Assembly: GCA_029783825.1 (NCBI GenBank)
Contig: JAREIK010002966.1
Location: 889,323 to 953,322 of the forward strand
DNA length: 64,000 nt
From: Sapria himalayana
Lineage: Eukaryota; Streptophyta; Magnoliopsida; Malpighiales; Rafflesiaceae
Direction of reading: 5' to 3'
Positions 36,350 through 49,483 of the stretch are shown here, piece by piece. Position 1 is the first letter of the stretch; each line of letters begins with the position of its first letter. The position numbers were made by a program, and so were the translations under genes. The notes under the pieces were generated by a model. That model was not told the DNA's origin and ran no database searches. It saw nothing but the letters and a program-made list of their open reading frames with translations.

Positions 36350-38440
36350 ATCTTTATGTAAATTCAATATTTTACATTATTGAAACAAAAAAATAACAAA
36401 CTTTTATTTGATTTTATTCATCAATGTATCTACTGATAGTACATAAAATATAATATATCCATTCATTGATGTTGCTTTCTCTCTATCTGATCCTCTGATC
36501 ATCATTTTTATATTGCGACAAAGCTATCCAAGTCACATCACATTATGTCAAGTGAAAAATCCAATCACTAATAGAAGTTTTGTATGAGGAACAATGCTGT
36601 ATCATATCTGTAAGAAAATTAAACAACTAAATCAAATTAACAAAAAAAGTTATGTTTTGATACATTTATAATTCTGCAGTATATATGTAAATATATACTA
36701 GCTTTTCACTCGTAAATATATTACTGTAGTATATGTACATATAAATAATAGTATTATGTGTACATATAAACTAAGTACAAATAAACTCAGTATATACATA
36801 CATAAAATACTACAGTATAAAATGTATGTATATACTAACTTTATTCATATGAATATATCTCTTTTGGTGATATTGTTGCTGCTCCCACTGCGACTCCTGC
36901 CACTACTACCTTTGCCACTGTCGTTGCCAATATCGCTACTACTATCACCACTACTACCTCTGCTGCTACTGCCGCCGCCACTACCACTGTTGCCGCCGCC
37001 GCTGCTATCACTGCCGTTGCCCTATTGCTGCTGCCGCCGCTGCTATCACTGCCATTGCTGCTATCGTTGCCACCGCCACTGCCGCCGCCTCAGCTGCCGC
37101 TTGCCGAGGCTGCCGATGATGATAATAGCCTTTTACATACATATAATAGGCTAAAACTCTACCCAAAATTTTTGGAAAAATACAAACATATTAACAGATA
37201 TATAAAAATAGTTATTATAGACATGAAAAAACAAAAATTACAGTTGAATGTCATACATATTCAACAAAAATTTTAAAAAATAATTTAATATTTTAAAATT
37301 AAATTTAATAAAAATAGAAATTATAAATGTAAATTTTAAATTAAAAAAATTCATTCAATAACTTATTTTAATACAATATTTTAAATAAATAAAACAAAAT
37401 AATAATAAAATTATACTACTTCTTATTAATCAATGTATCTACCGACTATGCATAAAGTATAATCTATCAATGCATTGATGTTGCTTTCTCTCCCACTGCT
37501 CCTCCGATCACCAACTTTCAGCTGTGAAAATGCTCTCCGAGTCATGGTGCTTTATGTTTGTTGAAATATGTCTTTGCTTATACAAGCTTCATATAGGAAA
37601 CAATGTGGTACCATATATGTACGAAATTTAAACCACCAAATCAAATAAAAATAAATAAATAAAACTATGTTTTGATTAATATAAAATGATGTAGTAAATA
37701 TGAACATATATTCTAGCATTTCACTCGTACATATATTACTGCAGTATATGTACATATAAACTATAGTATTATGTGGACATATATACTAAGTACATATATA
37801 TACTCAGTATATATGTACATAAAATACTATAGTATTATATGTACGTATATACTGACTATATACATATGTATATACTGCATTTGTTACCGTTGCTACTGCT
37901 CTCGCTACCGTTGGCACTCCTGTAGTAGCTATTGCTGCCATGGCCACTGCCAATATTGCTGCCACTGCTTATGTTGCCACTACTATTGCTGCTGATGCTC
38001 GTGCGGCCACTACTACTGCCGCTGCTGCTACCATATCTACCGGTGCTGCCACTACTACCGCTTCTGCCACCACTACTGCCCCTTCTGCCACCACTACTGC
38101 CTCTACAACCACTGCCACAGCTGCAGTAGCTGATGCTGCTGCTGCCACTACTGCCGCTTCTACCACTGATGTCCTAGTTGTTTCTATTGCTGTTACTGCC
38201 ACTGCTGCTGCCATTGCAACTTTCGCTGCTGCCACTGCCACTTCTGCTGCCACTATTGCCGCTTCTGCTACCGCCACTACCACCGCTAGTGCTGCTGAAT
38301 ATAGGCTTTTACATACCTATAATAGGCTAAAACTCTACCCAAAAAATTAGAAACACAAAAACTTATTCACAAATATATAAAAATAAATATTATAGGCATG
38401 AACAAACACAAATTAAAGTTGATTGTCATATCGATTCAAC
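36350..38440 (-). repeat. Twofold cassette of A2: palindromic and triplet arrays
   Basis: Two copies of a ~1.0-kb unit, about 36350-37290 and 37380-38440. Each has the conserved block (CATTGATGTTGCTTTCTCTC), a palindromic array (36670-36850; 37690-37880), a triplet array of GCC/ACT/GCT units (36855-37115; 37885-38300) and the shared end TAGGCTAAAACTCTACCC. The matching triplet-array position in A1 is 8846-9140. The triplet arrays create long spurious poly-Ala/Thr and poly-Leu/Pro readings on both strands. Confidence 0.8.
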
Positions 38441-38799
38441 AAAACTCCAAAAAATGTCCAACAATTATGTTTAGAGATAAAGAGAGTACATAAATAAAAT
38501 ATTTTTAGAATAATAAAGATAAGATAAGCTAGCAAACTTTTTAATAAAGCTGAAATAGATTTATATGGGATTCATTCATTAGAAGGACCGTGGTAATGTC
38601 AGAATGCTTTGAATCAAAATTTTTTCTTTTCTCTCACATAATGTGTCCTCCAAAGATTCATAATTTGATTTATCAGAAAAGCAAAGAACAAAACCAGAAT
38701 AAAAAAAACTTGAAACTAGGAAAAAAATCATAATTATTTGTTACACAGACAAAAATAAATAACAGTTCAGAAATAATTTTCATACTCAATCATCCTCAT

Positions 38800-39335
38800 A
38801 ATTTGTAGGGAATGCTAGCCTCATAATTTATAGGGAATGCTAGCCTCTCCTGTGAGTATTCAAAGCTAGATCTCAGAATGCTCTCTGATGCACCAATGCC
38901 GCTAACTATGACTCCATATAGGACATATGCTATCATTGCTTTTTAAATTTCTTTAATTTCTTGCATTTCTTCCATCAAATTAGTTATCTACTCATCCTTC
39001 TTTTTCATTTTGGTCTCCATATCTACAATACGTTCATTTGTTTCCAATGCTTGTTGTTTGATCGCCTCATCCACCATTGCTGAGACAGATGAATTAGAAG
39101 CATGACTGCTACAACAAAATACCACTCCCTTAGAGCCAATTCCGTACACTCGCTGCTTCTTTCTACCATCACATAACCTTCATAATTTTGTGGCACATTT
39201 CTATTCTCTGTATTGACATTATCATCAAAATAATAAGTACAAAATGATGATGTTTCTTCTACCAAATATGGATTGCAAATTGAATCTTCAACTTTTGCCT
39301 TGTTTCTAACATTCAATTTCAACTTACCAAGATAC
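38800..39335 (-). pseudogene. tnp2 DUF4218 end fused to tnpA C-terminal part
   Basis: Reading leftward from 39335, the second exon of the DUF4218 region gives YLGKLKLNVRNKAKVEDSI and YLVEETSSFCTYYF. Soon after, near 39130, another frame reads KGVVFCCSSHASNSSVSAMV and then a coiled-coil tail. That passage matches the tnpA C-terminus of A3 at about 53545-53620 (KGVAFYCSSHASNLSITTMV). DUF4216 and most of Transposase_24 are therefore deleted, joining the two genes. Near the end, a short direct repeat of GGGAATGCTAGCCTC occurs twice (about 38808-38845). Confidence 0.7.
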
Positions 39336-39424
39336 CTATAACCACAATGTTAGGTTTCAATTTGATTAAATTATAATATTACTTAAAGTACGAAATAATA
39401 AAACAGCAAATTATATGTATTTAC

Positions 39425-41520
39425 CTCTCAAAATGATACATCCACCTGAATTGCATTGACCCTACAATCATTGCTTCATATGCCAAATGGACCGGAAAAT
39501 GCTCCATTGAGTCAAAAAAACTCGGTGGGAATATTCGTTCAAGCTTTCAAATAATAAGTGGAATATCATTCTCTAGCCTCACCATGTCATCTATTTTGAT
39601 TGTGGTTGTAGTTAGCTATTTGAAAAAGAAACTTAGTTCTGTAAGGACCTTCCAAACACTTAGTGGAAGTAATTCACATAATGCAATTGGTATTAATCTC
39701 TGCATAAATACATGACAGTCATGACTTTTCATTCCAAATAACTTAAGATTATTCATATCCAAGAATCTACCCATATTTGACACATCCATCAGAGAATTTC
39801 AAAATTTTAGCTCATTCACACAATATCTATCTTGCCTTCTTATCAAGTGTATAGCAAGCTTTAGAGAATTTTCTTGTTTTCTCATTCAGTTTCAATTTAG
39901 GATGCTGACAGTAATCATTCAGCACTTGTCTTGATTTTAAAGTGTGTTTTGTCTTTCCGTCTACATTAAGGATAGTGTTGAAAACATTGTCAAAAATATT
40001 TTTTTTCAATATGCAAAAAATCTAAGTTTTGACGAATTAATTTTGGATTTCCAATAGGGAAAGTCCAAAAATATACTATGTTTCTTCCAGCCAAATAATT
40101 TGCCTATTGGTGCATTACTTCCATTAGCATCCTTTTCAGTTATCTTCTTCAAACCCAAACTATGAATCTCTGTAATAATTTCATCTCCTGAATGAACTGC
40201 TGGTGTAACTTTCATCACAATTTTATTTTTTTTGAAATGTAGTTCTATTTCTTCGAAATGGATGATTCGTAGGTAGAAACTTACGATGGTTATCAAACCA
40301 TGATTGTTTACCACTAAATTTGAGGATAAATGCATCAAAATTTGTCATGCAATACAAGCATGTGAATTGTCTTGTAGTACTCCAGTTAGACAACATTGAA
40401 TATGCAGAAAGTCACCGTCGAAAAAAGGGTTGCCCGCATAATAAAATTTTGATTCTATGAGATATTATATGTATCCTCGCTAATATCTCATAAATGATTT
40501 AACTCTGCAATAAAAGGCTGTAAGAAAACATCCAGCATGTCACATTTCGACTTTCTGCTCTAAAATCTTGATGTATATAAATAAAATGCTTCCAAGCAAG
40601 TGAATCTAATGGATGATGCATTACCCCTTCTTCAACTTCATGCTCGAAATGCCACCTCATATCATTTGTTGTAGCATTGTTGCATATAGTCTTTGTAATT
40701 GAGGAATTAATGGAAAAAAATACATCTTCTTAAAGACAAATTTCAATTTTTTTCACATTTCTACAACACGAGGTGCCTTCCTAAATCAAGGATAGTCACA
40801 AAACTTACAACTAATTAAATCACTATCACCCCCCCACTATAATATGCATCTATTTAAACAACAAACAATTTTTTCCACTAGTAGACCCATTCCTCATAGT
40901 AACTTCTCAGTGTTGTAAAAGTAGTTAGTGATTAAATTATTATACAGAACAATCTCATTCATCAGTTTTGTCACCTAATCAAATAATTTCTCAGACATAT
41001 GCTTTTCTGACTTAATGCTCATTAGTCGAGCCACAAGTGATAATTGTGAATGTGTTTTACAACTAGGTTACAACTTTTTATCTGCAGCTTTAAGCATTTC
41101 ATAAAATTTATGAGCATCAGGATTAGGTGGTTCATCCATGTAATCCATATTGAAGTCAGCACCAGCAGCTTCCATGATCATTCTATGGTATGTGTTTGAT
41201 GATTCTTCACCACAAGCAAAGGATTCAATACCCTCATATTGGTCAAAAATCAGAGCCATTGTACTTTCCTTATGATAAATCCAAACAAAATAATTTGGGC
41301 ACAAAGCCATATTTTACCAAATAATATCTTATAGTGTTTGCATCACGAAAAGGGATATTCTATCACTTCCTATGATTACATGGACACTTAATTTTTTCTC
41401 CATCCATTAATCTCAATTGACTACTTGCAAAATTGATGAAAGTTTCAAGTCTGATCAAAAAAATTTCATTCAAAAACCCATTAATAACCCTTCTATACAT
41501 CCGCAGACTTCAGAGCTCAT
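39425..41520 (-). pseudogene. CACTA tnp2 (TNPD) transposase, broken
   Basis: From 41520 leftward: a transposase-associated domain (EWMYRRVINGFL, FINFASSQLRL, KCPCNHRK), then VKYGFVPKLF, then the tnp2 domain with FPLIPQLQRLYA, RWHFEHEVEEGVMHHPLDS, and at 40330-40000 GKQSWFDNHRKFLP, IFLDFPYWKSK and NIFDNVFNTILNVDGKTK, ending in DUF4218 (EHFPVHLAYEAM, RWMYHFER) before a GT-AG intron (39424-39336). The order matches full-length CACTA transposases. Many stops and frame changes, and a missing middle around 40360-40540, show that it is inactive. It would have catalysed excision and insertion in the nucleus. Confidence 0.85.
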
Positions 41521-42110
41521 TTAGCCCTATTTTATTTACAAAAAAAATGCCCAATCATTATTATAAATAAAACATTCTATTACTTCAAAATATACAAATA
41601 ATAAAATAAAATTACTTACAGATGAATATGTAAAATTTAAATATCGTGAATATCGAGACAATGCGATGGTAGATTCTACATTAATAGATAACGTAAATTT
41701 TAGTATGATAAAGATTAATAGATATCTTAGTTATATTAGATAAAGGGTGCAAAGAATGATAATGCACAAGAAATGAAAGCAAAAAAAAGACATTTAATGT
41801 ATGAGGGAGGAGCATGAGAGAGAGAGAGAGACATAGAGAGTGTAGTGGTAGAATGAAAAATTATATAAAAGAAAATAAAATTTTTTCTATATACACCTAT
41901 CAAATATTATATATTTTGTCATATATAAGTTCATATTTGAGCCTGAGGCCCAAGGGATGGAATTAGCTAAGAGTACGATCCTTATTTGTATAATACCATA
42001 TATGAGCCTGATCAACGGACATTCTCATGGTATGTGCTTACATATTATTAATATTATATCTTTAGACATTTTATTTCAAGTTGGTGCAACAAAATAGTAT
42101 TAACCCATAT
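41521..42110. other. Spacer between tnp2 and satellite in A2
   Basis: Positions 41920-42110 are the reverse complement of 7131-7320 in A1 (shared words include GAGCCTGAGGCCCAAGGG). A GA-rich run lies at about 41805-41845. This may contain the promoter of the leftward tnp2 gene, but no clear promoter motif can be defended. Confidence 0.6.
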
Positions 42111-43310
42111 ATAATTACATATTAGGATACATATAGTAAATGTAGTTATAAATAGTTACATTTAGTTTAACATATAATTATATATAGATATAAGCATACA
42201 AGTAGGTATACCTAAATATAAATAAATGTATGCAAAGTTATAAACAATTATATAGATTTACAAATATGTATACATATATGTATACATAATTAAAAATAAT
42301 GTTATATTTTATTATATAGAGTTATTAATAGTTATAAGAATATTTATATAATGTAATACACATCTAGTTAAACATTGTTTTGTATGTTTTTATACATATA
42401 ATTATAAATATTGTTACAGTTAGTTATAGATATAGTTACACATATAGTTAAACTTATATTTATGCATGTATATATATATATATTTGTTCATATAATTTCA
42501 TATATTTATACATTTAGTTATATATAGGAATGGATATACTAAAATAAAATTTTTATACTAATATATAAAAATGTATATTAAATATATGTTGTTAATTATA
42601 TATTTAAATATAGGTCATACATTAATAATATAAAATTATGTATAGTTATATGTTATTATACATATAATATATATAGTTATAAAAAATTATATATAGTTAA
42701 ACATTTAGTTATATATATATATATATATATTCATATGAGAAGTAATATTTAGTTATACATAAATATATACAAAGTTATAAACAATTATATAGATTTACAT
42801 ATATGTATACATACATGTGGTTATACATATAGTTACACGTATAGTTAAACTTATATCTATACATATAGGTATATATATTTATTTATATAATTTTATATAT
42901 CTATACCTATAGTTATGTATAGGTATAGATATAGTAAAATACATATTTGAATACTAATATATACAAATGTATATTAAATATAAGTTGTAAATTATATATT
43001 TAAATATAGTTATGTATAAAGCTTTTATAGTAATACATATAATAAGATACAATTATTTATTTATATATGTTATTATACATATAGTATATATCAGTATATA
43101 TTTTTTTTTATATAGTTAAACATATAGTTATATATATATATATATATTCATACAAATAATTATACATAAATATATAAAGTTATAAATAAATATATTGATT
43201 TACATATATGTATACATATAAATATAGTTATATTTAATTATATAGAGTGTTATAAAGTTATACAATTATTTATAAATAATTATCCAAATATTTATATATT
43301 GTCATACATC
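42110..43310 (-). repeat. 545-bp-family satellite, inverted copy in A2
   Basis: TATAGTTATACATATAG words are the reverse complement of the satellite at 4.0-7.1 kb and 50.3-51.4 kb. The inversion follows the inverted orientation of A2, so the satellite is an integral part of family A. Monomer spacing is less regular here. A (GA)n run follows at 43346-43374. Confidence 0.8.
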
Positions 43311-43379
43311 TTCAATAAATATCTAAAATATGGCCAGCAATGATGTTTAAAGAGAGAGAGAGAGAGAGAGAGAGAAGAA

Positions 43380-45404
43380 ATACTAAATTTTTATAATTTT
43401 ACACATGAGCAGGAAATTACTTTCGATGGTCATTTACTATTGCTTCTATAGTGAAGAGATGTTCTTCTAAAGCATCATAAATTTCTTTCATATATCTGGA
43501 TGTCCATATATATATATATATATTTTTTGAGAAAAAAATGAAGATTAATACATGAAAATGAAAAAAAAAAGATGATATAAAAAAATAATACTCACTAATA
43601 ATAATATATAACATAAACTCATGCCATTACATAATGAATAAAAATGATTGATGAAACTTTACATATCAAGTATTCCCATAACAAATAAAACAACTAAATA
43701 AAATAAATAAAAACTCACAATAATATAATATTATGAATAAAAATTATAAAATGACATTATCATTTATTAAATAAAATAAAAATTCACTTATAAATACAAA
43801 AAAAACTATAAATACTCTTAATCTATGTGAATCATCTCATCCTAGTTTCTCAAGATAAAAAAATATAAAAATACAATATAATTCTCAATAGTTTTGAAAT
43901 TTTTATTTTTATTTACAACTTATTAATGTTCTTTATAATTCATTTTGCTGGATTTTTATGATATTTTACTTTTTTTTATAATAATTGTATTGATATTATT
44001 GAAATTATAATAATTTATATTTATTTTATTAAGATATGAAATAATGTTTAATAATATATGTTATGGACTAAAAATAATTAGCAAATATGTTTATATCATA
44101 TTAAACTATAAAAGAGTGCTCACATAAAAGAGCACTCACAATTATTTGCTAGTACTATAAATTAATGTTTCATTATTGATACATACATTTCCATAATACT
44201 TCTCATATTTTCTTATATTCTTTATTACTATTTATTACTAGATACATCTGCTACAAATGTTGTGAAACATGAAACTTAGATTCAAGCTTGTAGGTTACAA
44301 CTAATAGTTATGATACTCAACTAATAGCTACAATGTTTAACTAATAATTACTCCTCATATTTATTAGTTTTTTAAATTGTTTAAAATAAACTTATTGGAG
44401 CACAGAAAAATTACCGTGTGTTAAAAGATGATGTTATTAACACGGCAGGATAAAGGGTGTCCTAATAAATGTTGTCATAAGGAGAATAATCTTGTATGGC
44501 ATGAAATTCATCAACATTACAGAGATACCCTAACTCTTCATAATCAACATTTTTTAATGGTATAAATTATAGTTAATATAAATTTGATAGAAGTTGAATT
44601 GTTAGAGTAATAATAAACTACATTGTTGTGGCTAAAATCATAGATCAAAGTTGATAAAACATTATTTGGTAGAAAAAAATCTATTGTGTTGCATGACATT
44701 GTGGGGAATATAAACATTTAAAATTTCTATATATTTTTAATAGTTTTATATCCTATATCTAAATCAAAAATGTTATAGAATAAAATATTATAATTTTTTT
44801 ATCTACCTACCCTTCTCCCAAACTCAACCCAGAATTATTATTTGGCTCATATATAAGCTATGAGGCTTCATGATTAGAATAGGTAAAACTCACGTCCCAA
44901 CAACTTAACAACATGATAAATGATAGCACCATGGGAAACATATCTAACATCTATGAGGATCGGACTCAAATTTTTAGTGTTAGAGTATTTATCATCTTTT
45001 GCCGATCAGTCTACCATGTTGTTGGTTTGGATTTTTATTACCATGCTATTTTCTTTTAAAAATATTATTCTTGATAGTAATTATGTCCAAAAAAGTTTGG
45101 TTCATATATTTTATACTATCTTAGGTTGAGTGTCCATGACACATTGCTATATGTTGATCTTATTATATTAGTATGAAATCATTATTTTAACATTACTAAA
45201 CTTGATTCAACAAGTCCACTCATCACTAACACAAGAGAGATCACAAGGAATCACACACTAAGAAACATCTTTTGAAGGAATTTTGAAATTATTAGAAATA
45301 TAAGTGTTTTATTTCAATAAACATAAATATGAAGTTATTATGTTTGAGATAATTTTGAGATAAATTTATTTTACAAAATGTTAGATACATGATAAATATA
45401 AATC

Positions 45405-45435
<31 letters not shown>

Positions 45436-46000
45436 CATGATAATCTTTGTTAAAGATAAGTGCAACTATAAAAATATAAATGAATCATGTAGGAAAATTA
45501 CAATAAAGTCTATGAAAAAATTAATAAGAATAATTATTTTTATATCATATGTTGACTTACAAGCTTATCACATGCTTACTTGCATGAATAGCATGTGTTA
45601 GTATGTATGATTTGCATGTCTTGGCTAACATGAGTGATAAGTATTGATTAATTACTTACTATGTGTTCTCGTGCATTAATACCAAGTGCTTGAAAGTGTG
45701 CTTGTTATAAGATGATGTATATACCTGCCAAGGATTGACTTGACATGTGAAAGCTATGTGTTAGCTTACAAAACATTGCATCAAAAATTAAAAAACTTGG
45801 AACCTTGCCTCTAAATAAATGTAATTTGGGGGTCCTAGCACACAACAACACATATCATGGGAACATTTCAGAGTGAATTGAGAAACTCTTGCTCAATTAT
45901 TTCCAATTACATGTGTGAATATTAGTAAGTTTTCTAGAAGTTGGTAGAATAGTTCAAAATGATTCAATCGAGTATAATCAATTTAATTTAATTTGACATT
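43380..46000. other. AT-rich arm of A2, no gene seen
   Basis: No recognisable coding sequence. A small inverted repeat (GAGTGCTC, then GAGCACTC) lies near 44113-44136, and a (CA)n run at 45408-45435. Open stretches at 43417-43614, 44920-45129 and 45389-45601 are not supported as genes. Confidence 0.5.
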
Positions 46001-46002
46001 CT

Positions 46003-46690
46003 AATCTATTTATTTTATTTATTTTATTTATTTTATTTATTTTATTTATTTTATTTATTTTATTTTATTTATTTTATTTTATTTATTTTATTTATATATT
46101 TATATTTATTTATTTATTTTATTTATTTATTTTATTTATTTTATTTATTTTATTTATTTTATTTATTTTATTTATTTTATTTATTTTATTTATTTTATTT
46201 ATTTTATTTATTTTATTTATTTTATTTATTTTATTTATTTTATTTATTTTATTTATTATTTTATTTATTTTATTATTGTATTTATTTATTTATTTTATTA
46301 TTTATTTTTTTATTTATTATTATTTTTATTTATTTTATTTATTTTATTTATTGTATTTATTTATTTATTTATTATTATTTATTTTATTTATTTATTTATT
46401 TATTTATTTTATTTATTTTATTTATTTATTATTTATTTATTTATTTATTTTATTTATTTTATTTATTTTATTTATTTATTTATTTTATTTATTTTATTTA
46501 TTTTATTTATTTATTTATTATTTTATTTATTTTATTTATTTATTTTATTTATTTTATTTATTTTATTTATTTTATTTATTTTATTTATTTATTTATTTTA
46601 TTTATTTTATTTATTTTAGTTATTTTATTTATTTTATTTATTTTATTTATTTTATTTATTTTATTTATTTTATTTATTTTATTATATTTT
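46003..46690. repeat. TTTAT/TTTTAT array, about 690 bp
   Basis: Nearly pure (TTTATTTTA)n with 4-, 5- and 9-bp phases. It lies in the left arm of A2; the matching part of A1 (about 1.7-1.9 kb) has no such array, so it expanded after the copies split. It yields a spurious Tyr/Phe/Leu-rich reading at 46276-46773. Confidence 0.95.
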
Positions 46691-46699
46691 ATTTAAATT

Positions 46700-48480
46700 T
46701 TGAATTCAATCATTACTCATTTTTGAATATTTTTTGTAGATATCAAGTCGGCATACCTAAGTATGGATACTAGTGATGTATAAAATACACATGCATATTG
46801 ATGTATTCTATTTTTATACTAGTTATGGATAAAATACACATGAATATTGATGTATACTTTTTTTGTAGATATAAATATGGCAAACCTATGTATATATACT
46901 ATTTATATATTGAGGAGTAATGAGGTTGAATTTGGAAATGAAAATAGTATCCAAGCATTATATCATGGTGTGTATGGTGATTAAAAAAGAAATTCGAAAA
47001 TGACAATGCATAATCGATGAATGCATCAGAATAAAAACAGAACCCAAGCATCATAATCCACACAATGACAATGCATTATATCATAAATGCATTAAGCATT
47101 TATACGTATAAGTTTTTATAAATTATCCAAGCTTACCGTATGGTGATTAAAGAAGAAATTTGGAAAAAAAAATAAAATAAAAATGCTTACTCTTTGATTA
47201 AGCAATCCAACGATAATCGATGAACGTACCTCAAATCAAAACAAATTAAAACTTAAACCTCGAATGAATTTTTGTTTAATCGGCATCAAGAGATAATGGC
47301 AGAATGAGGAGGAATTCAGCTCTGTTAGAGATGCGTCAAGTCGAGAGAGAGAATATAACTTTTAGGATAATATTTATATTTTTAATTTTTAAAACATTAA
47401 ATAAACAATATATATATATAATAAAAAAAATACTCATTAGTTTTATTTACTATCAAAATTTTTTCAAATAAATTAAAGTGTGTGTAGCAAGGTACAAATG
47501 AAAAAAAATACCTTACAATTTTTTATTATAATATTAATTAAATAATAAATATTTAAACAATGAAAAAAATATATTTTGCATTAAAAAAAATATCAAATAG
47601 GTACAAAATTAACAAACTTCATATAATAAGACATGAATGAAAAAATGATTTGTATTCTAGACACTCACCTAAAAGTTATAAAATACTCTTAATGTTAAAA
47701 AATCTATAAAAAATTATATTTTATGGTTATAAATTTTTAAGAATTAATATTTATTTTTACAAACATAATATGAAATAAAAAATTAATGTTTAAAGCTAAT
47801 GATAAAAATATTACTCAATTATTTAATTTTTATAAGTTTTAGTATGATTAAACATCTATATATTTATTTATAATTATTATTTTATTTTCTTTTAACTTTA
47901 TTGAAAAAATTATATTTTTATTATATTTCAAAATTTTCAAGATTTGTATTATTTATTTTTTTAAAAGTTATCTATAATCATAAAATTTTTTTAATACTTA
48001 TAATAATATTAATATTTACTAGTTTATTCGTCAATTCAAATATTTTTGAAAATATTTTTTTATTTTATCATACATTGAATTAATTTACATTTAAATTAGT
48101 ATAAATTTTAATGTATGTTAATTTAATTTTTAAATTATAGAAAAAATTATTATACTTAATGAATTAATTATTTAATGTTACTTTAATTTAAATTCTTTAA
48201 TTTCTTAAATAAAAATTTTAGAAAAATTGTTTGTATAATTTTTTAAAAAATTAATACATCATAAAATAGTTATATTAGTCCTTATTAATATAATTCTTTT
48301 TTGTATTTTTATATATTTTAAATTAATTATTTATAATATCAATTTTTTTTTTATTTTATGAGGAGAATGTGTGTTTCAAGGATTGCTCATCTATAGACTA
48401 ATAACATAAATTTAATAAACAAAATTAAATAAAATTTTAATACAAATAATAAATAAAAAAAAGTATATAATTAAATAATG
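46700..48480. other. Left arm of A2 shared with A1, no gene seen
   Basis: Reverse complement of about 280-1700 in A1 with moderate divergence (for example the patches at 46742-46760, 47230-47360 and 47640-47720). AT-rich throughout, with no domain-bearing open reading frame. Confidence 0.6.
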
Positions 48481-49480
48481 GCTAGAGAAATACTATCGCT
48501 AAATACGTAGCTAAATTACGAATTTAATTATCTAGAGAAATTCCATCTCTAAATCCATCGCAAAATTAAGGATTTTATTTTCTACTGAAATTCCATCACT
48601 AAATCCATCACTAATTTATGAATTTTATTAGTTAGGGATATTTGCTCGCTAAATCAGTAGCTTAGATATAGATTTTTAACCTAGGGATAGTCCGTCTCTA
48701 AATCCATCATTAAATTATGGATTTTATTAACAAGGGAAAATCCATCGCTAAATCATGATTATATTAGCAAGAAAAAATCTGTCACTAAATCCATCGCAAA
48801 ATCATGAATTTTATTAGCAAAGAAAAATCCGTCGATAAATCTGTCGCTAAATCATAGATTTTATTAGCAAGAGAAAATCTGTCATTAAATCATGGATTTT
48901 ATTAGCAAGAGAAAATCTGTTGCTAAATCCGTCTCTAAATTCGTCTCTAAATCATGGATTTTATTAGCAAGGAAAAATCCATCGCTAAATCAATCGTTAA
49001 ATTATGGATTTTATTAGCAAGAGAAAATCCATCGCTAAAACCGTTGCTAAATCATGGATTTTATTAGCAAGGGAAAATCTGTCGCTAAATCATGGATTTT
49101 ATTAGTAAGGGAAAATCCGTCGCTAATTCCGTCGCTAAAAATTAGTTAGGAAAAATTTGTCGCTAATACCGTCACTAATTTCATGCTTTTATTAGCAAGG
49201 TATATTCCATCGTAATATCCGTCGCTAAAATCCCCTCTTTTTTGAGCAGAATTTACGAAAATTTTCTTATCTAATCCGTCGCTAACTCCGTCACTAAAAT
49301 CCCCACTTTTTTAGCAGAATTTTCATAAAAAATTTTCTCGCTAATCTGTCACTAATCCGTTGCTTTTTTTTCAAAAAAAATCATAAATTCTTTGCTATTC
49401 CCTAGCTAATCTCTTACAATTTAGCTAGTGATTGATCCCTTGCTAAAATTTCCTAGCTAAATTGATATTTTCTTGTAGTA
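48480..49480 (-). repeat. 5' subterminal repeats of CACTA-A2
   Basis: About 1 kb of tandem units of roughly 40-50 bp containing ATTTTATTAGCAAGGGAAAA and TCCGTCGCTAAATCATGG, ending TTCTTGTAGTA at 49480. The 5' set is longer and more regular than the 3' set at 35664-36120, a common asymmetry in CACTA elements. Confidence 0.9.
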
Positions 49481-49483
49481 TTG

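Larger units (their letters stand above)
35664..49480 (-). mobile_element. CACTA element, family A copy A2, 13.8 kb
   Basis: Both ends are visible: TACTACAAGAAAA at 35664 and its exact reverse complement TTTTCTTGTAGTA ending at 49480, flanked by TTG at 35661-35663 and 49481-49483, the 3-bp target duplication expected for CACTA elements. Both termini start TACTA rather than CACTA. Contents in element order (right to left): 5' subterminal repeats (49.48-48.48), AT-rich arm (48.4-43.3) with a TTTAT array, satellite (43.3-42.1), tnp2/tnpA remnants (41.5-38.8), a twofold cassette with palindromic and triplet arrays (38.4-36.3), and 3' subterminal repeats (36.1-35.66). The transposase is dead, so the copy is non-autonomous. 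Confidence 0.9.

Noticed and set aside
46276..46773. 165-codon Tyr/Phe/Leu/Ile reading
   Set aside because: By-product of the TTTATTTTA array.
48480..49480. Regular short repeats that might be a CRISPR array
   Set aside because: Units are contiguous with no unique spacers of constant length, there are no cas genes, and the genome is eukaryotic. They are CACTA subterminal repeats.
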